From positions 1,101,122 to 1,165,121 of the forward strand of contig MU001492.1 of assembly GCA_010093485.1 (NCBI GenBank): 64,000 nucleotides of DNA. Direction: 5' to 3'. Of this stretch, positions 11,357 through 21,870 are shown in pieces (positions within the stretch are counted from its first letter, which is position 1; each line of letters opens with the position of its first letter). The translations under genes were made by a program, and so were the position numbers. The stretch comes from Karstenula rhodostoma CBS 690.94. Taxonomy: Eukaryota > Ascomycota > Dothideomycetes > Pleosporales > Didymosphaeriaceae. The notes below the pieces were generated by a model, which worked only from the letters and a program-made list of their open reading frames with translations, did not search any database and was not told the DNA's origin.

Positions 11357-12072
11357 TCAGCATCTTAATGGAGGCCGAACCATGGATAGCAATAGCTTGA
11401 ATAGGCAGGTGGAGGTTCGCTTTAGCTTTCCATCAAGCTTCCTCCACATCCGAATGTAGTATAGCGCTTCACAGCTGTCTCAGCCCCTAGATGTGTATGA
11501 TCGACGTCTTTGACAGCTTCGCATTGTATCGAACCCCAACCCGAGACGCTCCGAGCCGCCGCCGCAGCCGATGCCATTGTTCTTGAACATGTCCAGATGT
11601 GCCATCTCAGATCAATGCGAAGCTTTAGGTTCCCGAATCTGGAGCAGTAACTCGGAACGAGCCATCTTCCACACATGCTTCCAGCAAAGCAGAACCTCCC
11701 CCAGAATTATTATTTTTTGTAGCGGAAAATATCTTTTTCAAAGTGACGCTGGGTGCTGGCCAAGGTTGCAAGGTTTCGCTGTGACACCCTCAGGCCATTT
11801 AGCGCGCATTGGAAACGCTCCCTTCGGCTGCATCGTCGAAATGGCTCACGCCTGCTACTCGGCGCCACAAGACCAGCGCTTGATGCTGTGCATATAAGAT
11901 GTAGCGCCTGTCTCGCTGGTAAATGCATAAACAAGTCAATCGTTCTTTTCTCCGTTTCTTGCTGTAATTGCTCATTTGGTAGCGTACTATTACCTTCTAC
12001 ATACAGATCCTGTTTTGTGCTGGTCGCTTTACTGTTTATACCTATTCAATCTTTTTTCTTATCGTTGCCGAA
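11357..12072. other. intergenic, promoter of secreted-protein gene
   Basis: 715 bp. A CATATAAG TATA-like motif at 11891-11898 lies 180 bp before the next start codon and a pyrimidine-rich stretch precedes it. Nothing else recognised. Confidence 0.4.
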
Positions 12073-12705
12073 ATGTATACCTCGAAGAGCGTTGTTGCCA
12101 TTGTTGCCGCGTTGGCCTTTGGAGCGACTGCTGGTGCGTCTTTGGAATCCGTCTCCCTACCATCATTAGCTGATTGCAGTTCAACAGCTCCAACTACCTT
12201 GAATCGGCGTCAGAACGCCTGCTTCGTTGTCGGATCCACCACGCTGCCACAGGAAACCGCAGATGTCGCCAACGCCCTCGCCAGCACCGTGACCTGCGGG
12301 ACCTCTACTACCATCGGCAAGGTTCCCGATGTAACGACCAACGGCGTCTCTTTCTCGGATATCGACTTCTCTAAATCCTCGTCATCGCCACTACAATTTG
12401 CGCTTGACAAGTTCGCGACCGCAGACCCACTTGCATCCACCGACCTCGCCGCCTTCCAAACCAATTTGGATCTGTACCAGGCGACTGAAGCCGGTGTTCG
12501 CAGCGAAGGGGGCAACTTGGCGATCAAGGAGCCCAAGTTCTTCTTGGCCTTCCAAGTGGCGAGGATCAAGACTGCGCAGGGTGTTGCCATCGCCGAACCG
12601 GGACAGACGGTCGAACACTTGCTTGGAAAGGTGCAGAAGAACGCCGGAAGTGCGGACAAGGGACTCTTGTCCCAAGTGAACGCCTTGGCGGCACAGCTGT
12701 CGTAG
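12073..12705 (+). CDS. small secreted protein
   Basis: Single exon, 210 aa. Residues 1-20 (MYTSKSVVAIVAALAFGATA) form a typical secretory signal. An NRRQ dibasic site near residues 44-47 resembles a Kex2 cleavage point, so the mature protein may start there. The mature part is Ser/Thr/Ala-rich with two cysteines early on and a helical C-terminal half (EPKFFLAFQVARIKTAQG, PGQTVEHLLGKV). It resembles uncharacterised small secreted proteins conserved among filamentous ascomycetes; I know of no assigned activity. A GTGCGT...TTGCAG segment (46 bp) inside exon 1 looks like an intron but removing it creates an early stop, so I keep the uninterrupted frame. Confidence 0.75.
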   Translation: MYTSKSVVAIVAALAFGATAGASLESVSLPSLADCSSTAPTTLNRRQNACFVVGSTTLPQETADVANALASTVTCGTSTTIGKVPDVTTNGVSFSDIDFSKSSSSPLQFALDKFATADPLASTDLAAFQTNLDLYQATEAGVRSEGGNLAIKEPKFFLAFQVARIKTAQGVAIAEPGQTVEHLLGKVQKNAGSADKGLLSQVNALAAQLS

Positions 12706-13385
12706 GGTGAAGCAGGCTCTTGTGGAAGTAGTGATGTGGAGGCTGTCAAGAATAGTTTACCAGGCAAAAAATCCAGCAGTATTCCTCAACCACACGACGT
12801 GGGAAGCGAAGTTGTCACGCAAGTGTAGATGATGTTGGGGTCTTGATGAAGCGAGCTTTTCCTCGTTCGGTGGGGTCTTGGGCATCGCCGGCGGGGTGGA
12901 GGAGCCACAGGAAATTGGACGTCACCATGTTTATCTGTGCTGGCAACATTTCCAAGAAAATGACGTGAAGCGATTCCAAGTTTTGTGGCTGGGCCCAGGA
13001 TACAGCCATCCTAGTTTGCAGGATGGGTTTTAGGTGGGGTCGAGTAGCACGTCGGTGGTCGGTGGTCGGTGGTCGGTGGAGAGGGGGCGAGCTGCGGTGT
13101 TGGCAGTGCTCTTGTGCTGGTGGTGCGCAGCGGACTTGGATTGGCAGCAGTTGGTCGCAGGCATGAGGTGCAAAAGGTACCGGTGAGAAGTAGGTTAGTG
13201 GCGGGCAGATGCAGATGCAGATGCAGATGCAGATGCACGTGTGCGGCTGGCGTCTGGAAACGCGAGGCCCGCCAGCAGCCCGCAGCCAGTCGTACGGCCT
13301 GCACAGGGTCGTGCCTGCCTCTTCTGGCAGCGCATCCTCGAGAGAGGAAGGCACACCGCGTCCGGCGCAGAGGCAGCCGCGATCG

Positions 13386-13420
<35 letters not shown>

Positions 13421-14089
13421 ACTGCTGCAGCGCGCACCCAACGCGTCTGCACTGCACAGCAATGCAAAGCAATCTCGTCGACACTGTGCAGGTTTCCGTG
13501 CGGGCAGTGGGCAGTGGGCAGTGGGCAGTGGGCAGTGGGCCCTGCTCGCTGCTAGCACCGCAAGCCGCGCCCGTCGTCGATACCTACAGTGGCGCACAGG
13601 GCACAGCCAGCGTCGCCAACCCCAACCTCTTTGGTCTTAAGGCTGCATCCCCCTTGCGCGTTGCCATGGGCCTTCGTCTGCTCCTCCGCCGCGCCATCGC
13701 CACCACGCCTCGCTGAAACAACACATTGCCCCAGCGACGCCGCGCACGCTGCCGACTCGTGCGGCCTCTTCACCACGGCGCGGGGACAGCAGCGACGGTA
13801 CGACGAACGTGTCGCCCGTCGAGCTAGCGGAGCCCTAGTACTGGCAGGGGATGAGCGTCCTATGGCCCATCCTCACGTTGCGATCGCGAGACGAAGAACC
13901 CTCACCTCTGCCGACGACCGCCTCCCGCTCTCCGCCCTGCCCACCTACTCCGGCCACGTTGCATCAAGCCCGACAGGGCCGCAATTGCACTCGCTGCACT
14001 CGGTGCCCGAGAACATTGCTCGCTGCAAAACACCTTCCAGCCAACCCACGCTCGCCGCCCGCCTCGCCGCCCGCCTCGCCGCCGTGCGC
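12706..14089. other. intergenic with microsatellite cluster
   Basis: 1.38 kb between two plus-strand genes. It contains the repeats described separately (13049-13540). A long plus-strand open frame upstream of 14090 is Ala/Arg/Pro-rich and I treat it as untranslated leader or chance. Confidence 0.5.
13049..13540. repeat. cluster of four different tandem repeats
   Basis: Within 500 bp: TCGGTGG units (about four copies, 13052-13080); GATGCA units (five copies, 13206-13235); GGCA units (about nine copies, 13385-13420); GGGCAGT units (five copies, 13502-13540). All are G-rich on the plus strand and lie in the leader or promoter of the tetraspan gene. Confidence 0.9.
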
Positions 14090-14788
14090 ATGCCGATGCC
14101 TTTCCAGCTTTCCACCTGGCATGCGCAATGGCTCGGTCGACTGCGCTCCGCCCTTCGCCTGCTGGTCATCGTGCTCAGCGGCGCCGTCCTCGTCTTCCTC
14201 GGCCACACCCTCGAGATCTACCGCGGCAACCGCTACATCGACCTCCGCAAAAATGAGCTGCCCATGACCTGGCCCGCCCGCACCAACCTCGCCCCCACCC
14301 TGATCCTCTTCACCGTCGCCCTCGCCAGCTTCATCGCATCCGTCACCGTCGTCGCCTTGTCCTTCAAGCGATCCTTCCGCAGGCCAACCCGCTCGGCAGG
14401 CGTATACCGCGTCGTGGGCGGATGCTGCGGCGTGCTCCTCTGGGCCGTGGCCATAGCAGAGTTCTCATTACTCGACAGAGCCAGCAAAGCCAGCTTGGGC
14501 AGGTATTCCTGCGGCAACAGCCACATCCTGAGCAATGGACGTTACCAGTATCGCGCCGTCTGCGAAGAACAGGTGAGCCCGCCCATCCGCAACCGAGGGG
14601 AACCGACTAACATCGCCCAGGGAGTCGCTTTCTACATCGCCATCGCCGCCGCCGCCGCAGAGCTCGCGACCCTCCTCACCCTAGCCGTCACCACCCCAAA
14701 CTCCCCGGACCAGTACCTCCCGGGTCTGAAAGACCACGAAAAGAAGCGATCGATGAGCATCAGCGGCAGCACCAAACGCTACCCATGA
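14090..14788 (+). CDS. four-helix integral membrane protein, function unknown
   Basis: Exons 14090-14572 and 14621-14788 (216 aa). Intron 14573-14620 is 48 bp with GTGAGC donor, CCGACTAAC branch point and CCCAG acceptor; it is a multiple of three without a stop, so retention would insert 16 residues. Hydrophobic segments are near LLVIVLSGAVLVFLG, LILFTVALASFIASVTVV, GCCGVLLWAVAIAEFSLL and AFYIAIAAAAAELATLL, with a cysteine-bearing loop (YSCGNSHIL...AVCEEQ) between helices 3 and 4 and a short polar tail. The topology resembles MARVEL-type tetraspans but I see no decisive motif. I chose MPMPFQLSTW as start because the 167 residues upstream in the same frame look non-coding (Ala/Arg/Pro-rich). 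Confidence 0.6.
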   Translation: MPMPFQLSTWHAQWLGRLRSALRLLVIVLSGAVLVFLGHTLEIYRGNRYIDLRKNELPMTWPARTNLAPTLILFTVALASFIASVTVVALSFKRSFRRPTRSAGVYRVVGGCCGVLLWAVAIAEFSLLDRASKASLGRYSCGNSHILSNGRYQYRAVCEEQVSPPIRNRGEPTNIAQGVAFYIAIAAAAAELATLLTLAVTTPNSPDQYLPGLKDHEKKRSMSISGSTKRYP

Positions 14789-16693
14789 CGCTCTCTCCTT
14801 CCCCGACACGATCCACCCCACCCCTCCCTCTTCTTTGTACAGATACTTGTTTCCACGCCAATGCACGATACCCCGGGGTTTGCACGTTTTGGTCTTTATG
14901 GGCGGAAAAAACACATCGGCGTTTCCCCAACATGACGATTTTTTTGGCTGTCTCCGCATGCATTTGCATTTCTCGGAGTTGCATAGTCACTTTTGTAACG
15001 GCTTGACGATACCTTAGAAGAAAATAAGCAGGGCTGCTCAACTGGAGCGAAGAGATGCCCCCGACTTTACATGGCGATGGTCGCACTGCGACACTACTGA
15101 TACTCGATGTTGCCCACATACTATTGTAATTCACAACCTAAATACGCTTCAAATCCAAAGACAGTACATACATCTACTCATGGCCAACAGGCGCACCCCT
15201 CTTACGCTGCACCTTGTGCCGGCCCCGTCCAGGCCCCGATCCTGCACCTGGGTAACGCACCTGACGAGACGCACATTTCCGAACATCCGTGACGGCTGTC
15301 CGACCCTCCTTGATTGGGAGTTGACGATGCCGCGATTAGCGGGGTGTGTACCGTCTGATGACAGTAACTACGGGGGCTGGTGGGACTGCATCGGGTCAGG
15401 TTAAGACGGCTTCAGGTGCCGTGTCTGCCGGTGTACATGTTGACGTGCCTCTTGTTGGAGGTGAAAGCTTGGTTTTCAGGTGACGTGACGACGCGCGGTG
15501 AGTCTGTGCACATTTTGTGATTGGTCACGAGCTGTTCCGGAATTGTGGGTTTCCTCGAGACGAGTCAAGCTCCCATCTGCTTGAATCCGCGGTGTTGCAG
15601 TTGATTGTTTCTTGTTGATCCTGTGTTTGTTGTGGAACTCGCGAAAGAGCGGGTATCAGGTGGAAACACCGACTGTCCGCGTCGAATATTTCTTCACGAA
15701 TTATAATCAGAGACTGCATCTGCAGCACATTTAATCGGAAAGCTTGTGCTCAAGCAGCCTGCTGAGGGTCAATCCAGTATATGACTTGGTTTTGGATCTG
15801 TGACTAGCGCTTGTAAACAAGAAAATCTTCGTCGTCGGGCACATCTTCCAAGGTTGCAACTATCTACGCACTTGCAGTGTGCTCACCGTGGATGAAAGCG
15901 AGAACGCCTGGCACGAAACCGATCGCTAGCTGATTGAAGAGCAGCTTGCATACATAGGTACCTTCCATGGTCCGTACTCTCGATGAGGAGCTGGAGATTG
16001 ATTGATAGCTCAACAGCCACGTGCGCCACAAACTTTATCCTCCGCTGACTGGCCCCATTCCCCTGCGCCGCCTTCATGCATGCTGCGCCTTGGTCAGCAC
16101 ACTTCCAATCATGAGACTCCTAGAGTCGCAAAAGCCCGTAGGGCTGAGCGAAGCGTGGGGCAACCCTCCGGTCCTCCGCTGCGCGCACGCAGCGAATAAC
16201 ACCGCCCTCACTCGAATGAGGGGACTAGCCACGACGAGATCAACGCTCAGTGTCAATGCGCTACATGGCTTTCCAGAGCAAACGGATCGAGTTTCTCAGA
16301 GCTGACCGCGAGCTGAGGTCTGCGGCCCCACGAGGCTACCACCGACTGTGCAAATTGCGATGCCCAAGTAACCCATTGGGTGGCGGTGGATTGTACGCAA
16401 ACAAGTCGACTCCTTCGTCGACACCGACAGTCACTCCAACCACAAGTCCAGACGATGCAGGCGATCTGCAGACACAAACCGATGCAGTAGAAACAGGGAC
16501 AACGGGCATGGCCCACCTCCCATGTGCAGAGAGTTAGTGATGGGCTAGTCAGTGCTGCAATTAAGGACGGCATGCACAACCACTTCGAAAAGTTCGAGCA
16601 GTGTTCTCGAATATTGTAGAGTAGCTATTACATCACTGCGGAGAACTTCCATAGGCACTGGAAACACTTGATTTGTTCGCTGACCAGACAGCT
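14789..16693. other. intergenic, nothing recognised
   Basis: 1.9 kb. I looked for tRNA, 5S rRNA and degenerate genes on both strands and found none that I can support. Short open frames only. Confidence 0.5.
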
Positions 16694-18004
16694 CTATTTC
16701 TGCCGCCGTTTTTGCAGCTTTTCGCTGACCACTTGTGCATTGTTCTCCAGCTGTCCCGTAACATGATCCACAACGAACGGATCACTGTAGTCTGTTTTCG
16801 GATGCTCGTGCAGGTCCCTCAAATTCTCTTGACTGTCCCCACCGCTGCTCTTGACAGAGTACGTCCTTTCCATCTCGTAATCCGTATTGGTATTATCGGG
16901 TAAACGCTGGTGATGCGTTACCCGTACTTCTTTTGTGACGAAGATCTGAGGAAGAGCGTTAACGATGAGAGGCCAGAAAATCGGTATGGAGGCGCATATG
17001 ATGGCGAAGTCAATCTCCAGAGAGGCTAGAATCATGGTGAGAGGATACCACCACGTGAAATCTAGCGAGTTTACGTCGTTTCTGTTGTGGCGTATCGTTG
17101 CCCAGAGGCGAAGGACGGACATGAGAAGTACTCTGCAAACAGACGATTAGCAGAAACAAACATCATCCGAGGAAGGGTGACTTACACTGAGCCAAGCATG
17201 AAAAGCATGAGAAGGGCAAGAACTTGTCTTGGACCTGTTGTTGTCGGCTTAAAATATAGCGTCATTGGCATGAAAAATATTGTCGTATCCAGTACCATGT
17301 TCGTCGCAGCAAAAGCCACAAATGTGGCGAGTGAGTTTTGTATGTTGTCGGACCTTAGGCCCCAGCATTTGGCTGGCGGAATTTGCCCTCGGTCCCAGGA
17401 GCCTGAGACAGGGAAGCATGGGAACCAGCCTTGGAAGAGCCAGAAGAAGGTCCAAAGTCCAGTCAGTACCAATAGTACAATGCATATCTGGCGAACGATC
17501 CCCTTTTGGAAGAGTCGCAAGTATTGGCAGAGTAAGGAGAGCTTGATAAAGCCAGCGCACGTGTAGTAGGCCGCATTCTGTACGTAGAGGAACTTGGACA
17601 GCGTGACGAGCTCGTTCGGGTCAATGTAGTATAGGTGTTTACCGAGGCCATGATGGAAACCTGATAGTTACCGTTAGCAACACATCATACACGGTATTGG
17701 AAGGGAAGACCTGCCGCCATAGAAGGTGATCAGCGACACCAAGTTGAATAGAACACTAATTATGATCAATGAGTCATCCCAACCTGGCGCTCGAACAATC
17801 CGCAATCTCGTGTAAACGCGCAAAGCAACAGCGAACCATGCGAGTATCTGCCTGATGTTAACGTGCGGCCAACGCGAGTTCGCGATGGCTGTCACTGACG
17901 TGGAAGGGCAGCGTTGCGCCATAGATGATACTCGGCTTATTGTATATCGGAACTGGATCGCTCGGGTCTGGTGGGTTTTCGAAGATTGCGGCAAAGGAAT
18001 CCAT
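16694..18004 (-). CDS. fungal rhodopsin-domain (PF20684-type) integral membrane protein
   Basis: Exons 18004-17900, 17847-17715, 17660-17186 and 17132-16694 sum to 384 codons. Seven-helix family of unknown function, related in name only to opsins. Family hallmarks: ALRVYTRLRIVRAPGWDD after helix 1, GLGKHLYYIDPNEL after helix 2, the YYTCAGFIKLSLL helix, the FPCFPVSGSWDR...AKCW loop, and LDTTIFFMPMTLYF. The cytosolic tail after the last helix is acidic and polar. Intron 17899-17848 (GTCAGT...GGCAG) and 17185-17133 (GTAAGT...TGCAG) are ordinary; intron 17714-17661 keeps frame only with a GC donor (G|GCAGGT) and ATCAG acceptor. Start at MDSFAAIF gives a short extracellular N-terminus typical of the family. 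Confidence 0.82.
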
Positions 18005-18262
18005 CGTGGGGCAGAAACTGCTGAGCAGCAGGCTCGCAGCAGAGACAGCCTTGACTCTAGACAGCACTGCAGATACGACCAGGACGCATTCGAGGACGAG
18101 GCCTCTTTTAAGGAACCGCAAAACAAACTTTGGAAAAGCACGCTTCCTTCGTGGCGATCGCAAGAGCACACGGTTCGGCATTGGCTTGTGGCTTTGCGAA
18201 GCACTGGGACAGGGGTCGACGTCGCGGGCTGGCTAATTGCAGGGAGGCCTCTTAGCTATTTT
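18005..18262. other. upstream region of rhodopsin-domain gene
   Basis: Probable promoter of the minus-strand membrane-protein gene; open frames here are continuations without domains. Confidence 0.3.
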
Positions 18263-18463
18263 ACTGTGGTTGCAGCCCTAAGTAGTGCCAGTGGGCCCTC
18301 CGGAGCAAGGATATTATAATATTAAAAAGTTCCTTTAAAGGAGGAGACCTTACTAATAAGAGAAGAACTTTAGCTCTTTCTAGTGTTTTTAAACCTTACG
18401 ACAAAGCTTTTATAACCGCGCTAAGAAGTCTCCACTGGCACTACTTAGGGCTACACCTACAGT
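18263..18463. mobile_element. MITE-like element with 32-bp terminal inverted repeats
   Basis: The 32 bases from 18263 and the reverse complement of 18432-18463 match at 29 positions; the inner 21 (from AGCCCTAAG inward to CCAGTGG) are identical. The 137-bp interior is AT-rich, with no coding capacity. Size, termini and composition fit a non-autonomous DNA transposon. I could not identify a target-site duplication: the flanks are TT on the left and CGTG on the right, so the true ends may be a few bases off. Confidence 0.7.
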
Positions 18464-19662
18464 CGTGCAGTGTATTACATGGTAAGTAATAAACCTGCTT
18501 AAACATCTCTTAAAAACCCTGACTATTTCTTACTCTAACCTTGAGCTAGCTCCAATCCAGCTTAGCCCTCATCTTAACCAGCTCCAACACCAGACCTTAG
18601 CTGTATATAGATTACGCGAATATTTCCGCTGTACGCAGATAGCTAGGAGGGCCTGCACGCCACGTGGATCCCTCGGATAGCGGCATTCAAGCGGTTAGAG
18701 GTTAGCGGACCTGCATCTGACAGCTCACGCTTACCACATCAAGGCATAGCCCTATGAGCTATCGTGAAGGATGCTTCGCTAGATCCCTGGCGGCGCCGTG
18801 GTGCCATTCCGAATCGACGGTTGCTTGGAACTTAAACCCAATTAGAGAACACGTTCCGCTGCCACCAGGGTTCCCTACCGAGGGTTGTCCACAGTGACAG
18901 CCGATGATCTTACGGCTTCCACGAATCCGAATACGTCCACGACAGCGGCACGTCCACAACAGCGGCACGACCACGAGGAACTTCAACGAGCATAAACCTT
19001 GTTCCGCGCAACACAATTTGAGCTAGCCTTGGAGCTGCGAAAGCGTTGTGCCTGAGGAACAAGCATGCAATCCACGAACGAGTCTGGTGCAATGCCCCCA
19101 GTGAGCACCGTACCATTGTAGGGCACCAACATTCTGTACGACTGTGAGGGATGTGTACATCGCTGGTTGTTGGTTGTGGCGAGCTGGGACTTTCGCTCTC
19201 CGGTACGCTAGCGGCAATTGTGGGCAGGGCCTCGAACTTGTGGGAGCGCCTTACTCGCATGACGAATTCTTCCGGATCGCTAGTGTTTTAATTTTCCGGG
19301 TGTCGCTTACAGTTGTCGTGCACTTGAAGGCTGTACATGCGTTGACCCGAATCTTGGTAAAGCATCGCTATCATGGTCGGAGCGACATGAGCATCTCACT
19401 GACCTCAATTAGCTTACATAGGCATTTTCGGTGCACCTTCAAATTCTCCATCACGGTCAGAGCATGATGTCACCGACTTTATGCAGTTTCGTCTTATCTG
19501 GTTCATTGTGGATATCTTAAAACAGTTGTGGCTGACCAGTCCCACTCAGACTCGTACCTTGCGAGTCCCTTTCATGACCTCGCGGACCCAGAAGAACATA
19601 CCATAGGCGACAATGCTGCTTCCTATGATAGACTTCTCCTCCATCTCTCGAATCGCAGTCCA
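18464..19662. other. intergenic, nothing recognised
   Basis: 1.2 kb after the MITE. The first 250 bp are AT-rich and may be repeat remnants. No supported gene on either strand. Confidence 0.4.
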
Positions 19663-20145
19663 TCATCCAGCGAAGACCCAGACCATAGAGAAGAGTACAC
19701 ATATACAGCCAACGATAACTATGACCTCGGGACCGGCCTTGATACCAACGGGGAGATCCTTGGTACTGAATTGGGCGACGAATCCGTTCGTGAAGTTGTT
19801 GGCAGCTTCGGTAAGTGCGAGCTCGGTTAGGTTTCCACATTCTTGGTTGAGCGCCACGTTTGCTGTGAGTGCCGGGAGCTTGGCTTGGGCGGCATTGAGC
19901 ATTCGCGATGTAATGATCGTTCCGACAGGGGCTTTCTGTATGAAGGCAGCGCGGTAGGAGGAGTTTGCACTGATGGTCGACATATTGGCGGTAATAGAGT
20001 AGTCCAGGCATGCATCACCGACTTGAGTAGTGGGAAGCGGATTCGTCTGGCGTTCGACAAGCACGGGAGCTGGGAACTTGTCCGCCGCACCCATGGCCGC
20101 GTGGAAAACAGAGAGAACGACGAGGAAGCTGGCGAAGAGCTGCAT
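19663..20145 (-). CDS. small secreted or membrane-anchored glycoprotein-like protein
   Basis: Single exon, 160 aa, not recognised. Residues 1-19 (MQLFASFLVVLSVFHAAMG) are a signal peptide. An ER-Q site (LVERQ) follows at about residue 30, where a Kex2-like protease might cut. The body has four N-glycosylation sequons (NMS, NSS, NLT, NFT) and two cysteines (ACLDY, QECGN). The C-terminus is a 20-residue hydrophobic run (PEVIVIVGCICVLFSMVWVF) ending after only AG, so it is either a tail anchor or a GPI-type signal; no clear omega site is seen. A further exon cannot be excluded. Confidence 0.6.
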   Translation of the reverse strand: MQLFASFLVVLSVFHAAMGAADKFPAPVLVERQTNPLPTTQVGDACLDYSITANMSTISANSSYRAAFIQKAPVGTIITSRMLNAAQAKLPALTANVALNQECGNLTELALTEAANNFTNGFVAQFSTKDLPVGIKAGPEVIVIVGCICVLFSMVWVFAG

Positions 20146-21870
20146 GATGACGATTGGTGATTGTAGTGAGCTTCAAGCTTGATGGGAAGATAATGTATTA
20201 ATAAATAGGAGTGCCAGCACCAAGAAGAGAAGTATGCGTTAGGATGAAAAGGAATAGACACCTAAGGAATTGACTGGAGCAGCAGCGAACGAGTGGATAG
20301 AGTAAAATCAGGCCACACGCCAGGACTGCAGAATATATGGCAATGCCTGATTGCCGAAGGCTTGAAGCTTCTGACGGCCTGAGACACTGTGTTGACGGAT
20401 GCCTGGGTTCCGAACGTGGAACGTCTCACGCCTCTTCAGTGGGCAGGTAAGCGCTCGCGCCATATTAGTGCAATCCCGAGCTTTGAAGCCATCAGTGAAG
20501 AGCTCAAAGCGTGAATATGGCAGCTTGGAAGTTTCGCAATAAAAGTGACAGCCTCCAATAGTGGGATATACATGAAGTTGGTGATTGAAAGTCGAAGGTG
20601 ATGCGGATCGTCAATGCGGAGGTGCAGTGTGTCGCGCCCCTGGGGTTTCAGCCGTGAATTAGCGAATCGCAGGCGCATGAAGATCTCCACGTGATGACAA
20701 GAGCGGCTGCGATAAATGCAATTTAAACGCTGGCCTGCCGCATTGTGAAGATCTCGCTTCAAGGGAAATCACGAAGTAGTGCGCTGATGATCACGCGAAA
20801 TGTGAACTGCCCCACGCAGGGGTGGTCACATTTCCGTATTGAGCCACACCCAATGTTCTTCTCTTCACAAAGTGTAACCATCAAAACCATTCTTTCGAAC
20901 TAGTTGCCACTTTATCACCACTAAATACTGCAGATTTGAATACTTGGAATATTCGAGCGCTCCTAGCTACAAGTCATCCACAACAGGAACATCTCATCGC
21001 CAGTATCGCACAAGCTTGCTAGGACACCTTGATCGCAGCGGTTTCAAAACAGCGTATAGTTACGTCCGAGTTCTCTGGCGGAGGATGATCAAAAGTGTGG
21101 ATTTTGCAACCGCCAAAGACGCAGGCGCTACCTTCTCACCGCTCACAGACATCTCTCTGGCTGTACATCTTTACAACAACATATCCCTGCGAGAATCTCC
21201 ACTTATAAGATATACGAATAGCAACAACGCGCCTTAGCCGCTTTTTTGGTCCCTTTGCGCATTGGCAAAGCACAACACCTTCTTGTCCCCCCTACTTCAT
21301 TGAGCCACCCTACCTCATAGTGAATCTCTACAATATATATAGCAACAAGGGTATACCTAAGGATCGAACGCTACATTCAAGATGTTGTAGAGATCATTGC
21401 ACCTATGAAGAGGTCAAGACCAGGATGTATGTCACACTGTCAGCGCAATAGCGCAGAGATGTTGGATTGTTGGAACCGATGAATAGGACCTCCTTCGTTG
21501 ATTCGGTTTTATCGAAGGTGGCTTTGAATTCTTGCGCACCAAGGACTTCATATGTTGGAAGGACATGTGGGGTCAGCGGCCAGCGTACAGGAAGTTATCT
21601 AGGTCGTCTTGAATGTTACTTAATGTAGTATTATTCAAAAGCGGGGCTTGGAGCCGAATGTCACCCACAGGGACCTTCACACATTTTTCGTGTTGACCGT
21701 GGAAGTATATCTACAGTCTCCTACATCTCCTGAAACCCTCCACAACTTCATCCTCTACTGCAGTCAACCACAAAGTCGTTAACTCCCTCGCTCTCACAGC
21801 TCTACACCTGCTTAACTGGATCGGTCTTTCCAGCTGCGTTATCACCTCATATTCAACAACCGGGGCGCAC
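20146..21870. other. intergenic, nothing recognised
   Basis: 1.7 kb between divergent genes. Ordinary composition; short open frames only. Confidence 0.5.

Noticed and set aside
12131..12180. GTGCGT...TTGCAG as an intron in the secreted-protein gene
   Set aside because: Removing 46 bp shifts the frame and gives a stop after a few codons.
13385..13420. CRISPR-like repeat array
   Set aside because: Simple GGCA microsatellite without spacers in a eukaryotic genome.
13589..14089. 167-residue N-terminal extension of the tetraspan protein
   Set aside because: Low-complexity Ala/Arg/Pro sequence overlapping microsatellite surroundings; all helices lie after Met168.
17848..17900. frameshift near the start of the rhodopsin-domain gene
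   Set aside because: A 52-bp GTCAGT...GGCAG intron explains the frame change and restores the family sequence.
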